64,000 bases of DNA from Rhizobium herbae. GTDB lineage: Bacteria > Pseudomonadota > Alphaproteobacteria > Rhizobiales > Rhizobiaceae. Under the pieces are notes generated by a model that saw nothing but the letters and a program-made list of their open reading frames with translations, ran no database searches and was not told where the DNA came from. Of the stretch, positions 8,505-16,912 are shown one piece after another (the stretch's first letter is position 1; the number at the start of each line of letters is the position of its first letter). The stretch spans positions 310,001 to 374,000 of the forward strand of contig NZ_JAGGJV010000004.1 of the NCBI RefSeq assembly GCF_017873135.1. Reading direction: 5' to 3'. The position numbers and the translations under genes were made by a program.

Positions 8505-8790
8505 CAGGTACGCTCCACGAAAACGTGGAGGACAAAGGACATACGTGCTCACGTCCTGGAACCAGCCGGTGGAGACCCCGGATCCAGACATGCGCACGAT
8601 GCGCGAATGATGGATCAACGCTCCGCCAAGAGCTTCGATCCGCTTTGTCTGCCATTGATTGGAAGGAGAACCTACCGCACGTCCGGCAATGATGGTGTGC
8701 CTCTTCAGTAACCCCGGCTGATGGAAAGCCGGCAGAGAACAAAAAGGCCCGCACCGTCGTTGCTTCGAATGTCCTCGCATTTCCGGTTGG
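8505..8790 (-). ncRNA. Putative speF-type leader RNA of the decarboxylase gene
   Basis: The transcript upstream of the decarboxylase start folds into a series of hairpins: CCGGCT/AGCCGG at 8714-8732, a two-tier stem GATCCA/TGGATC around GCGCA/TGCGC at 8581-8616, GGAC/GTCC with inner CGTG/CACG at 8537-8556, and CTCCACG-AAAA-CGTGGAG at 8513-8530, 23 nt before the ATG. Established knowledge: alphaproteobacterial ornithine decarboxylase genes carry the speF RNA motif in their 5' UTR. I infer identity from position and structure; boundaries are approximate and I did not match the consensus base by base. Confidence 0.6.
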
Positions 8791-8975
8791 CCGGGATAGC
8801 GACTGGAGGGGTTAGTTCCAGGTACCTTACCAATTCCTCACCAAACGAGGGATCGGCGGACACCCATGGGCACGTGCGACTTTGGGCTGACGTGGAGATA
8901 AGAAAAAACCTTGTCGTAATCAAGACTTTTTTCGAATTCGCCGTAGAATTTTTATCTCAGGGAGCGGCAATTAAT
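8791..8975. other. Promoter region between decarboxylase leader and downstream small frame
   Basis: No gene supported. An AT-rich block (about 8900-8980) probably contains the minus-strand promoter for the decarboxylase transcript. The long distance from there to the start codon (about 400 nt) is consistent with a regulatory leader. Confidence 0.4.
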
Positions 8976-9104
8976 ATGTTCAAATTTCCCGAACAAGCCG
9001 GATCAGGGCCTCGCAAAGCCCAACGTCTTGTTTTAAGTTCATTTTCCAACAAAGATGATCGCATCCGCCGCGCCAAGGAAGTGTTAACGCCAAGGCCGCC
9101 GTGA
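8976..9104 (+). CDS. Possible small protein, 42 residues (doubtful)
   Basis: An ATG at 8976, preceded by GGGAG at about 10 nt, opens a 42-residue frame (MFKFPEQAGSGPRKAQRL... to ...KEVLTPRPP). It is basic and lacks membrane or signal features. Support is only the Shine-Dalgarno and position in an otherwise empty stretch; it may be chance. Confidence 0.22.
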   Translation: MFKFPEQAGSGPRKAQRLVLSSFSNKDDRIRRAKEVLTPRPP

Positions 9105-9197
9105 GAACAGCAGCCTGCACCGCAAGGCGCGCCGAAGAGGCCTATTGACCGAATCAACCGAGGGCAGCGGCCCTCTCTTCGCAGGAAATGGCCAATC

Positions 9198-10097
9198 ATG
9201 GATACTTTGACCCGCATCCGCGCCTTCATCGATGTGGTCGATGCGGAAGGCTTTTCGGCCGCAGCACGGCGCGTCGGGCGCTCGAAGGCGCTGTTGTCCA
9301 AATATGTGCGGGAACTGGAAGACGAACTCGGCGCCCTGCTGCTCAACCGAACGACCCGTCAGTTTTCGCTGACCGAAGCCGGGCACACCTATTACCGCAC
9401 GGCATCGGAAATCCTGAAAGAGATAGACAATCTTGCTGACCTGGTTCGCGCCAGCAATTCCGATCTCAAGGGACGCCTGCGCATTTCCGCGCCGCGCACC
9501 TTCGTCGATGCCGAGATCGGCCAGTCGCTGATCGACTTCGGCAAGGCACATCCGGAACTGTCTCTGGAAATCGTCTCGGACGATCGCTTCGTCGATCTGG
9601 TCGAGGAAGGCTTCGACGTAGCGGTCCGTATCACCAGGCTCGAGGATTCGACGCTGATTGCCCGCAAGCTCGACGACTTCCAGGTGCAGATCTGTGCGTC
9701 GCCGGAGTTTCTCGCAAAAAGCGGACCGATCCATCATCCCTCGGAACTATCGCGGCACGCCTGCATCATCGACACCAATGGCCGGTCCTATAGCAACTGG
9801 CGCTTCGTCGAAAAGGACGGCACCGGCTTCAGCGTTCCCGTCGGCGGACCGATCGAGGTCAACAGCCCGCTTGCAGCCGTGCGCGCGGCCGAATCCAGCA
9901 TCGGCATTTCCAGCGTCCCCGATTTCATCGCCCGGCCGAAGATCGCAGCGGGAACGCTTGTCTCCCTTCTTGAAGAATACCTTCCCAAGGATCGCGGCAT
10001 TTATGCGATCTATCCGCACCGCCGCTATCTGCCGACGAAGGTGCGGACCCTGGTCGATTTCCTGCATGCCTGGTTCCGCAAGAACACGGAAAATTGA
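9198..10097 (+). CDS. LysR-family transcriptional regulator
   Basis: 299 residues. The N-terminal winged helix-turn-helix, 'MDTLTRIRAFIDVVDAEGFSAAARRVGRSKALLSKYVRELEDELGALLLNRTTRQFSLTEAG', is classic LysR (CrgA-like subgroup), followed by the linker helix and a two-lobe effector domain starting near 'LKGRLRISAPRTFVDAEIG'. The target is unclear because neither neighbour is divergently paired with it at short range. Monocistronic. Confidence 0.93.
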   Translation: MDTLTRIRAFIDVVDAEGFSAAARRVGRSKALLSKYVRELEDELGALLLNRTTRQFSLTEAGHTYYRTASEILKEIDNLADLVRASNSDLKGRLRISAPRTFVDAEIGQSLIDFGKAHPELSLEIVSDDRFVDLVEEGFDVAVRITRLEDSTLIARKLDDFQVQICASPEFLAKSGPIHHPSELSRHACIIDTNGRSYSNWRFVEKDGTGFSVPVGGPIEVNSPLAAVRAAESSIGISSVPDFIARPKIAAGTLVSLLEEYLPKDRGIYAIYPHRRYLPTKVRTLVDFLHAWFRKNTEN

Positions 10098-10197
10098 CGA
10101 CTTTGCCGCAGGTGCCGCGTCCCAATTCCGTCCCATTTGCCGCTACATTGCATGAACGCTGGCGTTGCGTCGGCATAGCCGAGGGAATTGCGACAGT

Positions 10198-10839
10198 ATG
10201 AAATCATCGTCCCTGATGCTGACGGCAGCGGCATGTCTTGTCCCCTGTGCCGCCCTAGCCCATCCGCATATCTTCGCCGAAGCACGACTTGAGATCGTCG
10301 CTGACGCGACGAACCAGATCACCGAACTGCGCAACGTGTGGCGCTTCGACGAGCTGTTTTCGGCTAGCGTCGTCATGGATTTCGACAAGAACTCGAATGC
10401 CCAGCTTGACCCGGATGAGCTGAAGGAAGTCGGCCAGACCGTTCTCGATTCCCTCGCAGAGTACAATTATTACACCACGATCATGGACAATGGCAAAACC
10501 GTGAAGGTCAACAAGCCGGACGCGATCCAGGCTGATTACAAGGACGGACAGCTGCTTTTGATGTTCGCCGTCAAACCTTCGGAAGCAATACCGCTCAAGG
10601 GCAAGTTCTCCTTCGGCATTTATGACCCCACCATGTACACGGCGATGGATTTTCCGACGGACGGCGATCTTGTTCCTGTTGGCAACCAGCTGAATGCCTG
10701 CGAACACAAGGTGGTTCGTCCGGATCCAGACGAAGTGCTTTCCCAGAACCAGGCCAGCCTGACCGACGCCTTTTTCAACGATCCAACAGGAACCGATATG
10801 TCGAAAATGTTTGCGACCAGGATCGAATTCAAATGCTGA
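10198..10839 (+). CDS. DUF1007 periplasmic protein with an EF-hand loop
   Basis: 213 residues. Signal peptide to 'AALA', then the mature start HPHIFAEA, a His-x-His at residues 22-24 typical of DUF1007 proteins found with NicO-type metal transporters. Residues 63-74 (DKNSNAQLDPDE) match a canonical EF-hand loop: D1, N3, N5, Q7 carbonyl, L8, D9, E12. So a Ca2+-binding loop is predicted in the periplasmic protein. ATG 10198 is preceded by GAGGG; an earlier in-frame start at 10165 has no Shine-Dalgarno and spoils the signal peptide. The 3' end overlaps the NicO gene by 7 bp, so the two are coupled and probably form a metal transport unit. Confidence 0.9.
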   Translation: MKSSSLMLTAAACLVPCAALAHPHIFAEARLEIVADATNQITELRNVWRFDELFSASVVMDFDKNSNAQLDPDELKEVGQTVLDSLAEYNYYTTIMDNGKTVKVNKPDAIQADYKDGQLLLMFAVKPSEAIPLKGKFSFGIYDPTMYTAMDFPTDGDLVPVGNQLNACEHKVVRPDPDEVLSQNQASLTDAFFNDPTGTDMSKMFATRIEFKC

Positions 10840-11891
10840 CGGCACGCAACTCCGCGCGCCTGATCGGCCTTTCGCTGGTACTCGCGGCCGTCAGCGTGAC
10901 GATGGCTCACGCCCAGTCGCCGCTCGGCATTGGCACGGCCGAACCGTCTTTCCAGACCACCGGGATATTCGGCGGATTTTTCGCCTGGGTGAACATGGAG
11001 CAGCAGCGTTTTTATCACACGCTGACGGAAGCGATCAAAGGCATGCGGGAAAACCCGTGGCATCTCTGGTCGCTGATCGGGCTGTCCTTTGCCTATGGCG
11101 TTTTCCACGCAGCCGGCCCCGGCCACGGCAAGGCGGTGATCTCCTCCTACATGATTGCCAACGAGACCGAACTGAAGCGCGGCGTGCTTTTGTCGTTCCT
11201 GTCCTCGATGATGCAGGGCGGGGTTGCCATCCTTCTCGTCGGCGCCGCCTATCTCGTGCTGCGCGGATCGTCGATCTCGATGACGCAGGCGACGCATTTC
11301 CTTGAGGTGGTCAGCTACGCGCTGATCGCGGCCTTTGGCGGCTGGCTGCTGTTCCGCAAGCTGCGAGGCATGCGGGCACGCAGCCTGGCACCGGCGATGG
11401 CACATGATCATCACGATCATCGACACCACCATGACCACGCGCACCATGACCATGGACATTCGCACGATCACGGTCATTCGCATGACCACGGCCACAGCCA
11501 TGGGCCTGGCGAAGTCTGCGACACCTGTGGCCACGCGCATGCGCCCGATCCATCGATGCTGAAAGGCGATCGTTTTGCGCTCCGGGAAGCCTGGTCGGCG
11601 ATCATCGCCGTGGGGTTGCGACCGTGTTCCGGGGCGCTGATCGTTCTGAGCTTCGCTTTGCTGAACGGGCTCTATCTCGGCGGCGTGCTCTCGGTCTTTG
11701 CCATGTCGATCGGCACCGCCATTACTGTTTCGGCGCTGGCGACGTTGGCGGTAACCGCCAAGGATCTGGCCGTTCGCTACGCTTCAAGCGAAAACTCGGC
11801 CATGCGCATCAGCAACGGCATCGAAATCTCCGGCGCTTTGCTGGTGCTGGTGCTGGGTTTCGTACTCCTGGGCGCGTCGCTGCAGGCCTAA
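10833..11891 (+). CDS. NicO/RcnA-type nickel-cobalt transporter with His-rich loop
   Basis: 352 residues with about six to seven membrane segments. Motif 'HAAGPGHGKAVISSYMIA' (HxxxPGHGK, the NicO metal motif) lies near residues 91-108. A cytoplasmic loop at about residues 191-243 is rich in His/Asp (DHHDHRHHHDHAHHDHGHSHDHG repeats) and includes CDTCGHAH. 'VGLRPCSGALIVL' is a second conserved motif. Members export Ni/Co (RcnA) or import it; direction cannot be decided here. Overlaps the EF-hand DUF1007 gene by 7 bp. No nickel or cobalamin riboswitch is recognisable upstream. Confidence 0.92.
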   Translation: MLTARNSARLIGLSLVLAAVSVTMAHAQSPLGIGTAEPSFQTTGIFGGFFAWVNMEQQRFYHTLTEAIKGMRENPWHLWSLIGLSFAYGVFHAAGPGHGKAVISSYMIANETELKRGVLLSFLSSMMQGGVAILLVGAAYLVLRGSSISMTQATHFLEVVSYALIAAFGGWLLFRKLRGMRARSLAPAMAHDHHDHRHHHDHAHHDHGHSHDHGHSHDHGHSHGPGEVCDTCGHAHAPDPSMLKGDRFALREAWSAIIAVGLRPCSGALIVLSFALLNGLYLGGVLSVFAMSIGTAITVSALATLAVTAKDLAVRYASSENSAMRISNGIEISGALLVLVLGFVLLGASLQA

Positions 11892-11949
11892 AGCAATTCC
11901 AGCAAAAATGCGCAGCGGTTTTGCGTCCGGAATTGCGTAAAATAAAAAG

Positions 11950-12165
11950 TCAGAGCCCGCGCCGGCGCTGGTAGTGAGCCCGCAGCCAGAAGATCAGGAA
12001 AAAGCCGAGTACGAACAGCGCGCCGAATGCGGCAGCAAGCCACGGCGAGAAATCGCCGAGCCAGAGCATGATTTTCGGCAGGATGAAGAACCCCACCCCG
12101 ACGACGAGCAGGATGACCGCGGCGGCAATGGCCGGCGAGCGCTCCTTTTTCTCTGGCATATTCAT
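11950..12165 (-). CDS. Small two-TM membrane protein
   Basis: 71 residues: MNMPEKKERSP, TM1 'AIAAAVILLVVGVGFFILPKIMLWL', TM2 'WLAAAFGALFVLGFFLIFWLRA', basic tail HYQRRRGL. Its ATG overlaps the stop of the upstream GNAT gene (ATGA at 12162-12165), so it is translationally coupled. No known function; the basic ends predict both termini in the cytoplasm. Confidence 0.78.
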   Translation of the reverse strand: MNMPEKKERSPAIAAAVILLVVGVGFFILPKIMLWLGDFSPWLAAAFGALFVLGFFLIFWLRAHYQRRRGL

Positions 12166-12854
12166 GCCGTCTCCTTTTCAGCAAGCTCTGCGCGGATGTC
12201 TTCGAGCTTGCGCTTCTGCGTTCCGTCGCCTGAGAAGTTCTCTGGCGACAGCCAGGCTTCGAAGGCGGCGTTGAGCAAGGGCCACTCGCCATCGATGATC
12301 GAGAACCAAGCGGTATCACGGTTCGCCCGCTTGGACAGCATATGCTGCCGGAAAACACCTTCGAAGGTGAAACCAAGACGGTTCGCGGTCTTCTTGCTCG
12401 CCTCGTTGCGGTTGTCGCATTTCCACTCGTAACGCCTATAACCGAGGTCCTCGAAGGCGTGCTTGGCCATCAGATAGTGCACCTCGGTTGATAGTGGCGA
12501 GCGGGCCATCGAGAACGAATGGGCGACACCACCGACCTCAACCACGCCATTGGCCGGATCCGGCCGCATGTAATTGGCCATGCCGACAACGTCGCCGCTT
12601 GCCTTGTCGGAAAACACCTCGGTGATCCAGCCGGCTTTCTGCACGCCGGTCAGCCAAGCATCAAAATCCTCGATGCTCCGAAAGTCGTCCTGCGCGAAAT
12701 ACTGAAGACGCGCATTGATATCGAGCCCGCCAAAGGCCTGCCACAGCGCTTCCAGGTGCACCGCACGGTCATAGGGTACGATGCGGACGTAGCAGCCTTC
12801 CAGTGTCACCGGCTTCGGGGCAGGACAGCCGGTCCAATTCGTCAAATCACGCAT
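12162..12854 (-). CDS. GNAT-family N-acetyltransferase (RimJ-like)
   Basis: 230 residues. RimJ/RimL-type features: 'VTLEGCYVRIVPYDRAVHLEALWQAF', 'FDAWLTGVQKAGWITEVFSDKASGDVVGMANYMR', 'GVVEVGGVAHSFSMARSPLSTEVHYLMAKHAFEDLGYRRYEWKCDNRNEASKKTANRLGFTFEGVFRQHM'. The last segment is the signature of this subgroup. ATG 12854 has GGGAGG upstream; the frame is open further upstream but lacks a ribosome site. Substrate is unknown (protein N-terminus or small molecule). Coupled to the small membrane protein gene by an ATGA overlap. Confidence 0.9.
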   Translation of the reverse strand: MRDLTNWTGCPAPKPVTLEGCYVRIVPYDRAVHLEALWQAFGGLDINARLQYFAQDDFRSIEDFDAWLTGVQKAGWITEVFSDKASGDVVGMANYMRPDPANGVVEVGGVAHSFSMARSPLSTEVHYLMAKHAFEDLGYRRYEWKCDNRNEASKKTANRLGFTFEGVFRQHMLSKRANRDTAWFSIIDGEWPLLNAAFEAWLSPENFSGDGTQKRKLEDIRAELAEKETA

Positions 12855-12991
12855 TTGCACCTCCCGGAGAGACCACACCACCGGCCTTGATACCGGTTCG
12901 GGCAAGGGCCCAAACCGGTTACATCAAAGGCTTTGGCGCTGGCATAGGACAGCTCAGGCATCCGTACAAATGCAAAGTGGTGATGGGTCTA

Positions 12992-13771
12992 TCACCAGGG
13001 CGACTTTATCGGCGGTTCGCCGACCTGGGGCACGGATGTCTGGGGAGCGTTCGCCTGCGCCTCAATGACAGGTGTCTTGGCCGCCGAGACCGTTGCCTCG
13101 ATATGGTCGATCAGCGCATCGGCAAGGCCGAGACGTCCGGCGAGAAGATCGAGATAGCCGCGCTCGGCGCGCGTATCCGCATCGATAGCAAGACGCGAAG
13201 CCGTATAAAGCTCGACCCGTTCCTCCTCCGTCGTTGCGGCTGCGATGATACCGTCGAGATCGATCGGGTTGTTCAGTTCGTCATGCAAGAAACTTTCCGC
13301 TTCCGAATCGAGACCGGAGAGCTTGACCTTGTCCATGATGCGGGCGCGCTCGGCATCGTCGATATGGCCATCTGCACGAGCAGCGGCGATCATTGCACGC
13401 ACCAGAACAAGGACGAAATCGTTGCGAATGGCGGCGGGTTCGGTGCTGAATCCGGAATCCGCCGGCGGCGGCAGGAGTTCCGGTTGGGCCTGGGCCTCGG
13501 GCTGCACGACCGGCTCCTTGCCTGCCTGATAGTTCTTGTAGGCCTGATAGCCAAGACCGGCGATGGCGGCGAGACCGCCGAGCTTCAGGGCGGAGCCCGT
13601 CACCTGCCGGCCGGTACCGGTGCCAAGCAGGACGGCAGCGATAGCGCCAGCGGCGAGCGGATTGTCCTTGGCCAGTTGCGTGACCTGGCCGGCGCGATCA
13701 CGCACCGTGCCGCCGGCACCGGGGATCTGCGAGCCTAAAAACTGGTCCAGCAATTTCTTCGCGTCAAACAT
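12992..13771 (-). CDS. DUF533/TerB-like protein
   Basis: 259 residues. N-terminal 'MFDAKKLLDQFLGSQI' and a Gly/Ala-rich hydrophobic stretch 'AAGAIAAVLLGTG...ALKLGGLAAIAGLGYQAYKNYQAG' precede a Pro/Gln-rich linker and a C-terminal helical domain, 'NDFVLVLVRAMIAAARADGHIDDAERARIMDKVKLSGLD', which has the acidic DGHID-D-ER pattern of TerB-like domains. DUF533 proteins (E. coli YebE) are inner-membrane associated and of unknown function. ATG 13771 follows GGGAG; an upstream in-frame start at 13837 is less likely. Confidence 0.88.
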   Translation of the reverse strand: MFDAKKLLDQFLGSQIPGAGGTVRDRAGQVTQLAKDNPLAAGAIAAVLLGTGTGRQVTGSALKLGGLAAIAGLGYQAYKNYQAGKEPVVQPEAQAQPELLPPPADSGFSTEPAAIRNDFVLVLVRAMIAAARADGHIDDAERARIMDKVKLSGLDSEAESFLHDELNNPIDLDGIIAAATTEEERVELYTASRLAIDADTRAERGYLDLLAGRLGLADALIDHIEATVSAAKTPVIEAQANAPQTSVPQVGEPPIKSPW

Positions 13772-13857
13772 TCGGTCACACTCCCTTGGCCGGTTGAAGT
13801 CGGATTGAGACATAGGAATGCGACGAAAGGAATACAAATAAAAGACGCATGATATGA

Positions 13858-13888
13858 AAAGGCCGGGCGCAAGCGCTCCGGCCTTTTG
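13858..13888 (-). terminator. Intrinsic terminator of the KDPG aldolase gene
   Basis: AAAGGCCGG...CCGGCCTTTT with an inner GCGC/GCGC element forms a long stem 19 nt after the aldolase stop on the minus strand, ending in a U-run. It can also act on the other strand. Confidence 0.8.
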
Positions 13889-13906
13889 AATACCTTGGCG
13901 GTTGGA

Positions 13907-14545
13907 TCAACCCCTCAGCGCGAAAGCTTCCGCGGCGAGTTTGGTGATGCCGGCCCAGTCGCCCCTGGCGACCAGCTCCTTCGGCGCGACCCAGGAGCCG
14001 CCGACGCAGACGACGTTGGGGAGCGACAGGTAATCCTTCGCATTCGACAGCGAAATGCCACCGGTCGGGCAGAACAGCGTGCCGGCCAGCGGCGAGGACA
14101 GCGACTTGAGGTAGGCAGCGCCACCAGCCTGTTCGGCCGGGAAGAATTTCATCACCTTGTAGCCTTCTTCGCGCAGGCCCATGACTTCGCTTGCGGTCGC
14201 CGCACCCGGAAGCAGCGGAATTTCGGAATCGTTGGCGGCATCGATCAGTTCCTGCGTCGTGCCGGGGCTGACGATAAACTGCGAGCCGGCCTCGACCGCC
14301 GCCTCATATTGGGCGGCATTGAGGATGGTGCCGGCACCGGCCACGGCGCCCTCAACTTCGTTGGCAACTGCGCGGATGGCTTCGAGAGCGGCCGTCGTGC
14401 GCAGGGTGATCTCGATCGCCTTCAATCCACCGGCGACGAGAGCCCGCGCCAGCGGCACGGCAGTCGCGACGTCATCGATGATCAGCACAGGAACGACCGG
14501 CTGCAATTTCAGGACGGAAAGAAGTCTATCGGTTTTCTCGCTCAT
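13907..14545 (-). CDS. eda: 2-dehydro-3-deoxy-6-phosphogluconate (KDPG) aldolase
   Basis: 212 residues, typical for the class I aldolase of the Entner-Doudoroff pathway. General base E45 lies in 'AIEITLRT', the Schiff-base lysine K134 in '[10 protein letters not shown]', and the phosphate-binding 'CPTGGIS' and 'CVGGSW' segments follow. It cleaves KDPG to pyruvate and glyceraldehyde-3-phosphate; members may also act on 4-hydroxy-2-oxoglutarate. ATG 14545 gives the usual N-terminus ([12 protein letters not shown]); the frame is open further upstream without signal. It stands alone rather than with edd or kdgK. Rhizobiaceae use the Entner-Doudoroff pathway as main glycolytic route. Confidence 0.94.
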   Translation of the reverse strand: MSEKTDRLLSVLKLQPVVPVLIIDDVATAVPLARALVAGGLKAIEITLRTTAALEAIRAVANEVEGAVAGAGTILNAAQYEAAVEAGSQFIVSPGTTQELIDAANDSEIPLLPGAATASEVMGLREEGYKVMKFFPAEQAGGAAYLKSLSSPLAGTLFCPTGGISLSNAKDYLSLPNVVCVGGSWVAPKELVARGDWAGITKLAAEAFALRG

Positions 14546-14777
14546 GCCGGACAGCCCTTTTAAAACGATTGAAGTGAGGTTCGAATACTCTTCCCATCCG
14601 CTTTTGTCGATACCAAACGGGATTGTCCAGCCTATTCGGACATGGTGACGCACGCTTGACAACCGGCGCGGCACGACGCTTCGCCCAAGCCCCAGCTCGC
14701 CCGAAGGGCTTGCTTGTCCCGTCGCCGCAATCCTGTAGTCTGCGTTTGATTGACGGGAAAAAACGGCAGACTTCTCA

Positions 14778-15275
14778 ATGGCCAAGGAAATAGAGCGCAA
14801 GTTTCTGGTGGCATCCGACGGCTGGCGCGATACCGCGGATGGCGGCACGCGCTTTCTGCAAGCCTATATCGTCACCATGGACGACCGCTCCGCGCGGATA
14901 CGGTTGATGGACGAAAAGCGGGCGAAACTGACGATCAAGATCGGCACAGGCTCGATGACGCGGGACGAGTTCGAGTATGAGATCCCGATCGCCGACGCGA
15001 AAGACCTGATGTCGAAAGCCGTCGGCCTCGTCATCGAAAAGACCCGCTATGAGGTGAAGCATGGCGGTTTTGTCTGGGAAGTCGATGTCTATAGCGGCGC
15101 GCATGAGGGTCTTGTTGTCGCTGAAGTCGAGCTCGGGTCCGAAGGCGACGTGCCCGATCTTCCGGCATGGCTGGGTGCAGAGGTGACCGGCGACCCGCAT
15201 TACTCGAACCAGTATCTTTCAACCAACCCATTGGTTTCGAAGGCAGATCATGAGTTATCATATTCGCCCTTCTGA
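14778..15275 (+). CDS. CYTH-domain triphosphate tunnel protein
   Basis: 165 residues. The ExExK signature (E4-I-E-R-K8) opens the protein, followed by strands rich in Arg/Lys/Glu ('[20 protein letters not shown]', '[12 protein letters not shown]', '[21 protein letters not shown]', '[10 protein letters not shown]'), the tunnel lining of CYTH/TTM enzymes. Stand-alone bacterial members hydrolyse tripolyphosphate or bind polyphosphate with Mg/Mn. The 3' end overlaps the CHAD gene by 26 bp, so both products are probably made together. Confidence 0.93.
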   Translation: MAKEIERKFLVASDGWRDTADGGTRFLQAYIVTMDDRSARIRLMDEKRAKLTIKIGTGSMTRDEFEYEIPIADAKDLMSKAVGLVIEKTRYEVKHGGFVWEVDVYSGAHEGLVVAEVELGSEGDVPDLPAWLGAEVTGDPHYSNQYLSTNPLVSKADHELSYSPF

Positions 15276-16155
15276 AAATTTCACGGAAGAATTCAAAGCT
15301 GTCGGCGTCGAGCAGTTGAAGCTCGCCATCACCGTGCTGACGGAGCGCCCGGACGGTCTTGTCGAGGCGATCCACGATGCCCGCAAGAATTTCAAGAGGC
15401 TGCGCTCCCTCTATCGCCTCGCCGCCGCCGACGTGCCGGCTTTCCGCCGCACGGAAAATGCGCGCATCCGCAACATGGCAAGGACACTCTCTGCGTTTCG
15501 CGATGCGACGGCTCTCGTCGAAGTCAGCCAATACCTGATACGCAATGCTGAAAACGGTGAAGAACGCGCGGCACTGAAGCGGATCGCCAAGGTGCTGGCC
15601 GCCCGGAGCGACGAACGAGCCGCCGACGGGAAACCAGTCGAGGAAAGCGTGGCGGCGGCCATTGCCACTTGCGGCCGCGCGCTGGAGGCGCTCTCCCGCA
15701 TCACTTTCGAGGACGGCCGCAGCGCCGGCGCCAAACGTATCGGCAAGGGCTGGCGCAAGGCGCTGGAACGTGCAGCGACCGCACGCGCTGCCTGCGAGAA
15801 CACGACAGACGCACATCTTTTCCACGAACTGCGCAAGCGCGGCCAGGACTACCGGCTCTATCTCGACCTCCTACAGCGGCTCTGGCCTTCGGCGATGCAC
15901 GCAAAGCGGGTCGAGGCGACGGAGATGGTCGATCTGCTGGGCCACCACAACGATCTGGCGCTGCTTGCCTCTCTCGTCAACGAGCAGCCGCATCTTTTCG
16001 GAAAGAGCGAGGATCTGGCCTATCTTCTCTCCGCGGTGATTACCCGGCAGGAGGCGCTGAGGGAGGCTGCTTTGAAGCTCGCCGATTCCGTTTTCCGCGA
16101 TGATCCGAAAGCCGAGAGCCGTAAAATCCGGCTGTTGTGGAAGGACGCCGCCTGA
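15250..16155 (+). CDS. CHAD-domain protein
   Basis: 301 residues, all-helical and rich in Arg/Lys/His. CHAD landmarks: 'VEAIHDARKNFKRLRSLYRL' and, later, 'LFHELRKRGQDYRLYLDLLQRLWP' with the conserved His and basic residues, and 'LGHHNDLALL'. CHAD domains bind inorganic polyphosphate and occur on polyphosphate granules, usually fused to or next to a CYTH domain. Here the two are separate but overlapping genes. ATG 15250 gives [11 protein letters not shown], a typical CHAD start. Confidence 0.92.
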   Translation: MSYHIRPSENFTEEFKAVGVEQLKLAITVLTERPDGLVEAIHDARKNFKRLRSLYRLAAADVPAFRRTENARIRNMARTLSAFRDATALVEVSQYLIRNAENGEERAALKRIAKVLAARSDERAADGKPVEESVAAAIATCGRALEALSRITFEDGRSAGAKRIGKGWRKALERAATARAACENTTDAHLFHELRKRGQDYRLYLDLLQRLWPSAMHAKRVEATEMVDLLGHHNDLALLASLVNEQPHLFGKSEDLAYLLSAVITRQEALREAALKLADSVFRDDPKAESRKIRLLWKDAA

Positions 16156-16186
16156 GCCAATAACGTCTCGTCACGTTCGGGATTGA

Positions 16187-16207
16187 TGCTGCCATTTGCT
16201 GGCAGTA
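16187..16207. promoter_or_regulatory. Dyad operator upstream of the WYL regulator
   Basis: TGCTGCC-N7-GGCAGTA, 10 bp upstream of the regulator ATG. It matches 16 of 21 positions with the dyad at 16913-16933, which precedes the VOC gene. Probably the regulator's own binding site. Confidence 0.65.
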
Positions 16208-16216
16208 CACTCAGTC

Positions 16217-16909
16217 ATGTCCCGTTCCACCCGCCTTCTCGACCTTATCCAGCTTCTGCGCACTTACCGCCGCCCCGTCAGCGGCAGCACGCTGGCCCAG
16301 CGCATGGGCATCAGCATCCGGACGCTCTACCGCGATATCGCCACGCTGCAGGCGCAGGGCGCTGATATCCAGGGTGCGCCGGGCTTTGGATATGTCCTGA
16401 AACCCGGCTTCCTGATGCCGCCGATGATGCTCAGCGAAGAAGAGATCGAGGCCTTGGTCCTGGGTGCGCGCTGGGTGGCGGCGCGGACGGATGACGAACT
16501 GAAGGACGCGGCCCGCAATGCGCTGGCAAAAATTGCCGCCGTGCTGCCGGTCGATCTTCGCCATGAGCTGGAAACCAACTCCCTGCTCGTCTCCTCCGCC
16601 AGGAAACCCAATGTCGGGACCACGGATTTATCGGCGGTCCGCGAAGCGATCCGGCAGGGCCTGAAGCTCGATATCAATTATGGCGACGTCAATGGCCAAA
16701 CCACGAGCCGGCGCATCTGGCCGTTTGCGCTGGGCTATTTCGAGGAAACCCGCGTTCTCGCCGCCTGGTGCGAGCTGCGTGAGGATTTTCGCCATTTTCG
16801 CGCCGAGCGGATAGCTTCGATGACAGTGACCGACATCCGTGTTCCGCGAAAACGCGAGCGCCTGCTGGCGGATTGGCGGCGGGCGCATAACATTGTCCAC
16901 GACATGTGA
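16217..16909 (+). CDS. YafY-type HTH/WYL transcriptional regulator
   Basis: 230 residues. N-terminal winged HTH 'RLLDLIQLLRTYRRPVSGSTLAQRMGISIRTLYRDIATLQAQGADI' of the YafY/DeoR-like type, then 'GFGYVLKPGFLMPPMMLSEEEIEALVLGARWVA' and a WYL domain ('ISRRIWPFALGYFEETRVLAAWCELREDFRHFRAERI' in the equivalent position). WYL domains sense nucleotides or DNA ends in some families. ATG 16217 sits just after the dyad at 16187-16207, so the protein is likely autoregulated. The VOC-protein gene 66 bp downstream has the same dyad in front of it. Confidence 0.92.
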   Translation: MSRSTRLLDLIQLLRTYRRPVSGSTLAQRMGISIRTLYRDIATLQAQGADIQGAPGFGYVLKPGFLMPPMMLSEEEIEALVLGARWVAARTDDELKDAARNALAKIAAVLPVDLRHELETNSLLVSSARKPNVGTTDLSAVREAIRQGLKLDINYGDVNGQTTSRRIWPFALGYFEETRVLAAWCELREDFRHFRAERIASMTVTDIRVPRKRERLLADWRRAHNIVHDM

Positions 16910-16912
16910 TAC

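Noticed and set aside
7560..8711. Long plus-strand frame (383 codons) opposite the decarboxylase
   Set aside because: Shadow of a clearly real gene; the composition is that of antisense GC-rich DNA.
8705..8923. Leader peptide gene of 72 codons before the decarboxylase
   Set aside because: Starts with TTG and has no ribosome site; kept only as a possibility for the RNA leader.
10098..10197. Cobalamin riboswitch or nickel-regulator site before the DUF1007-NicO operon
   Set aside because: No B12 box or recognisable metal-regulator palindrome is visible.
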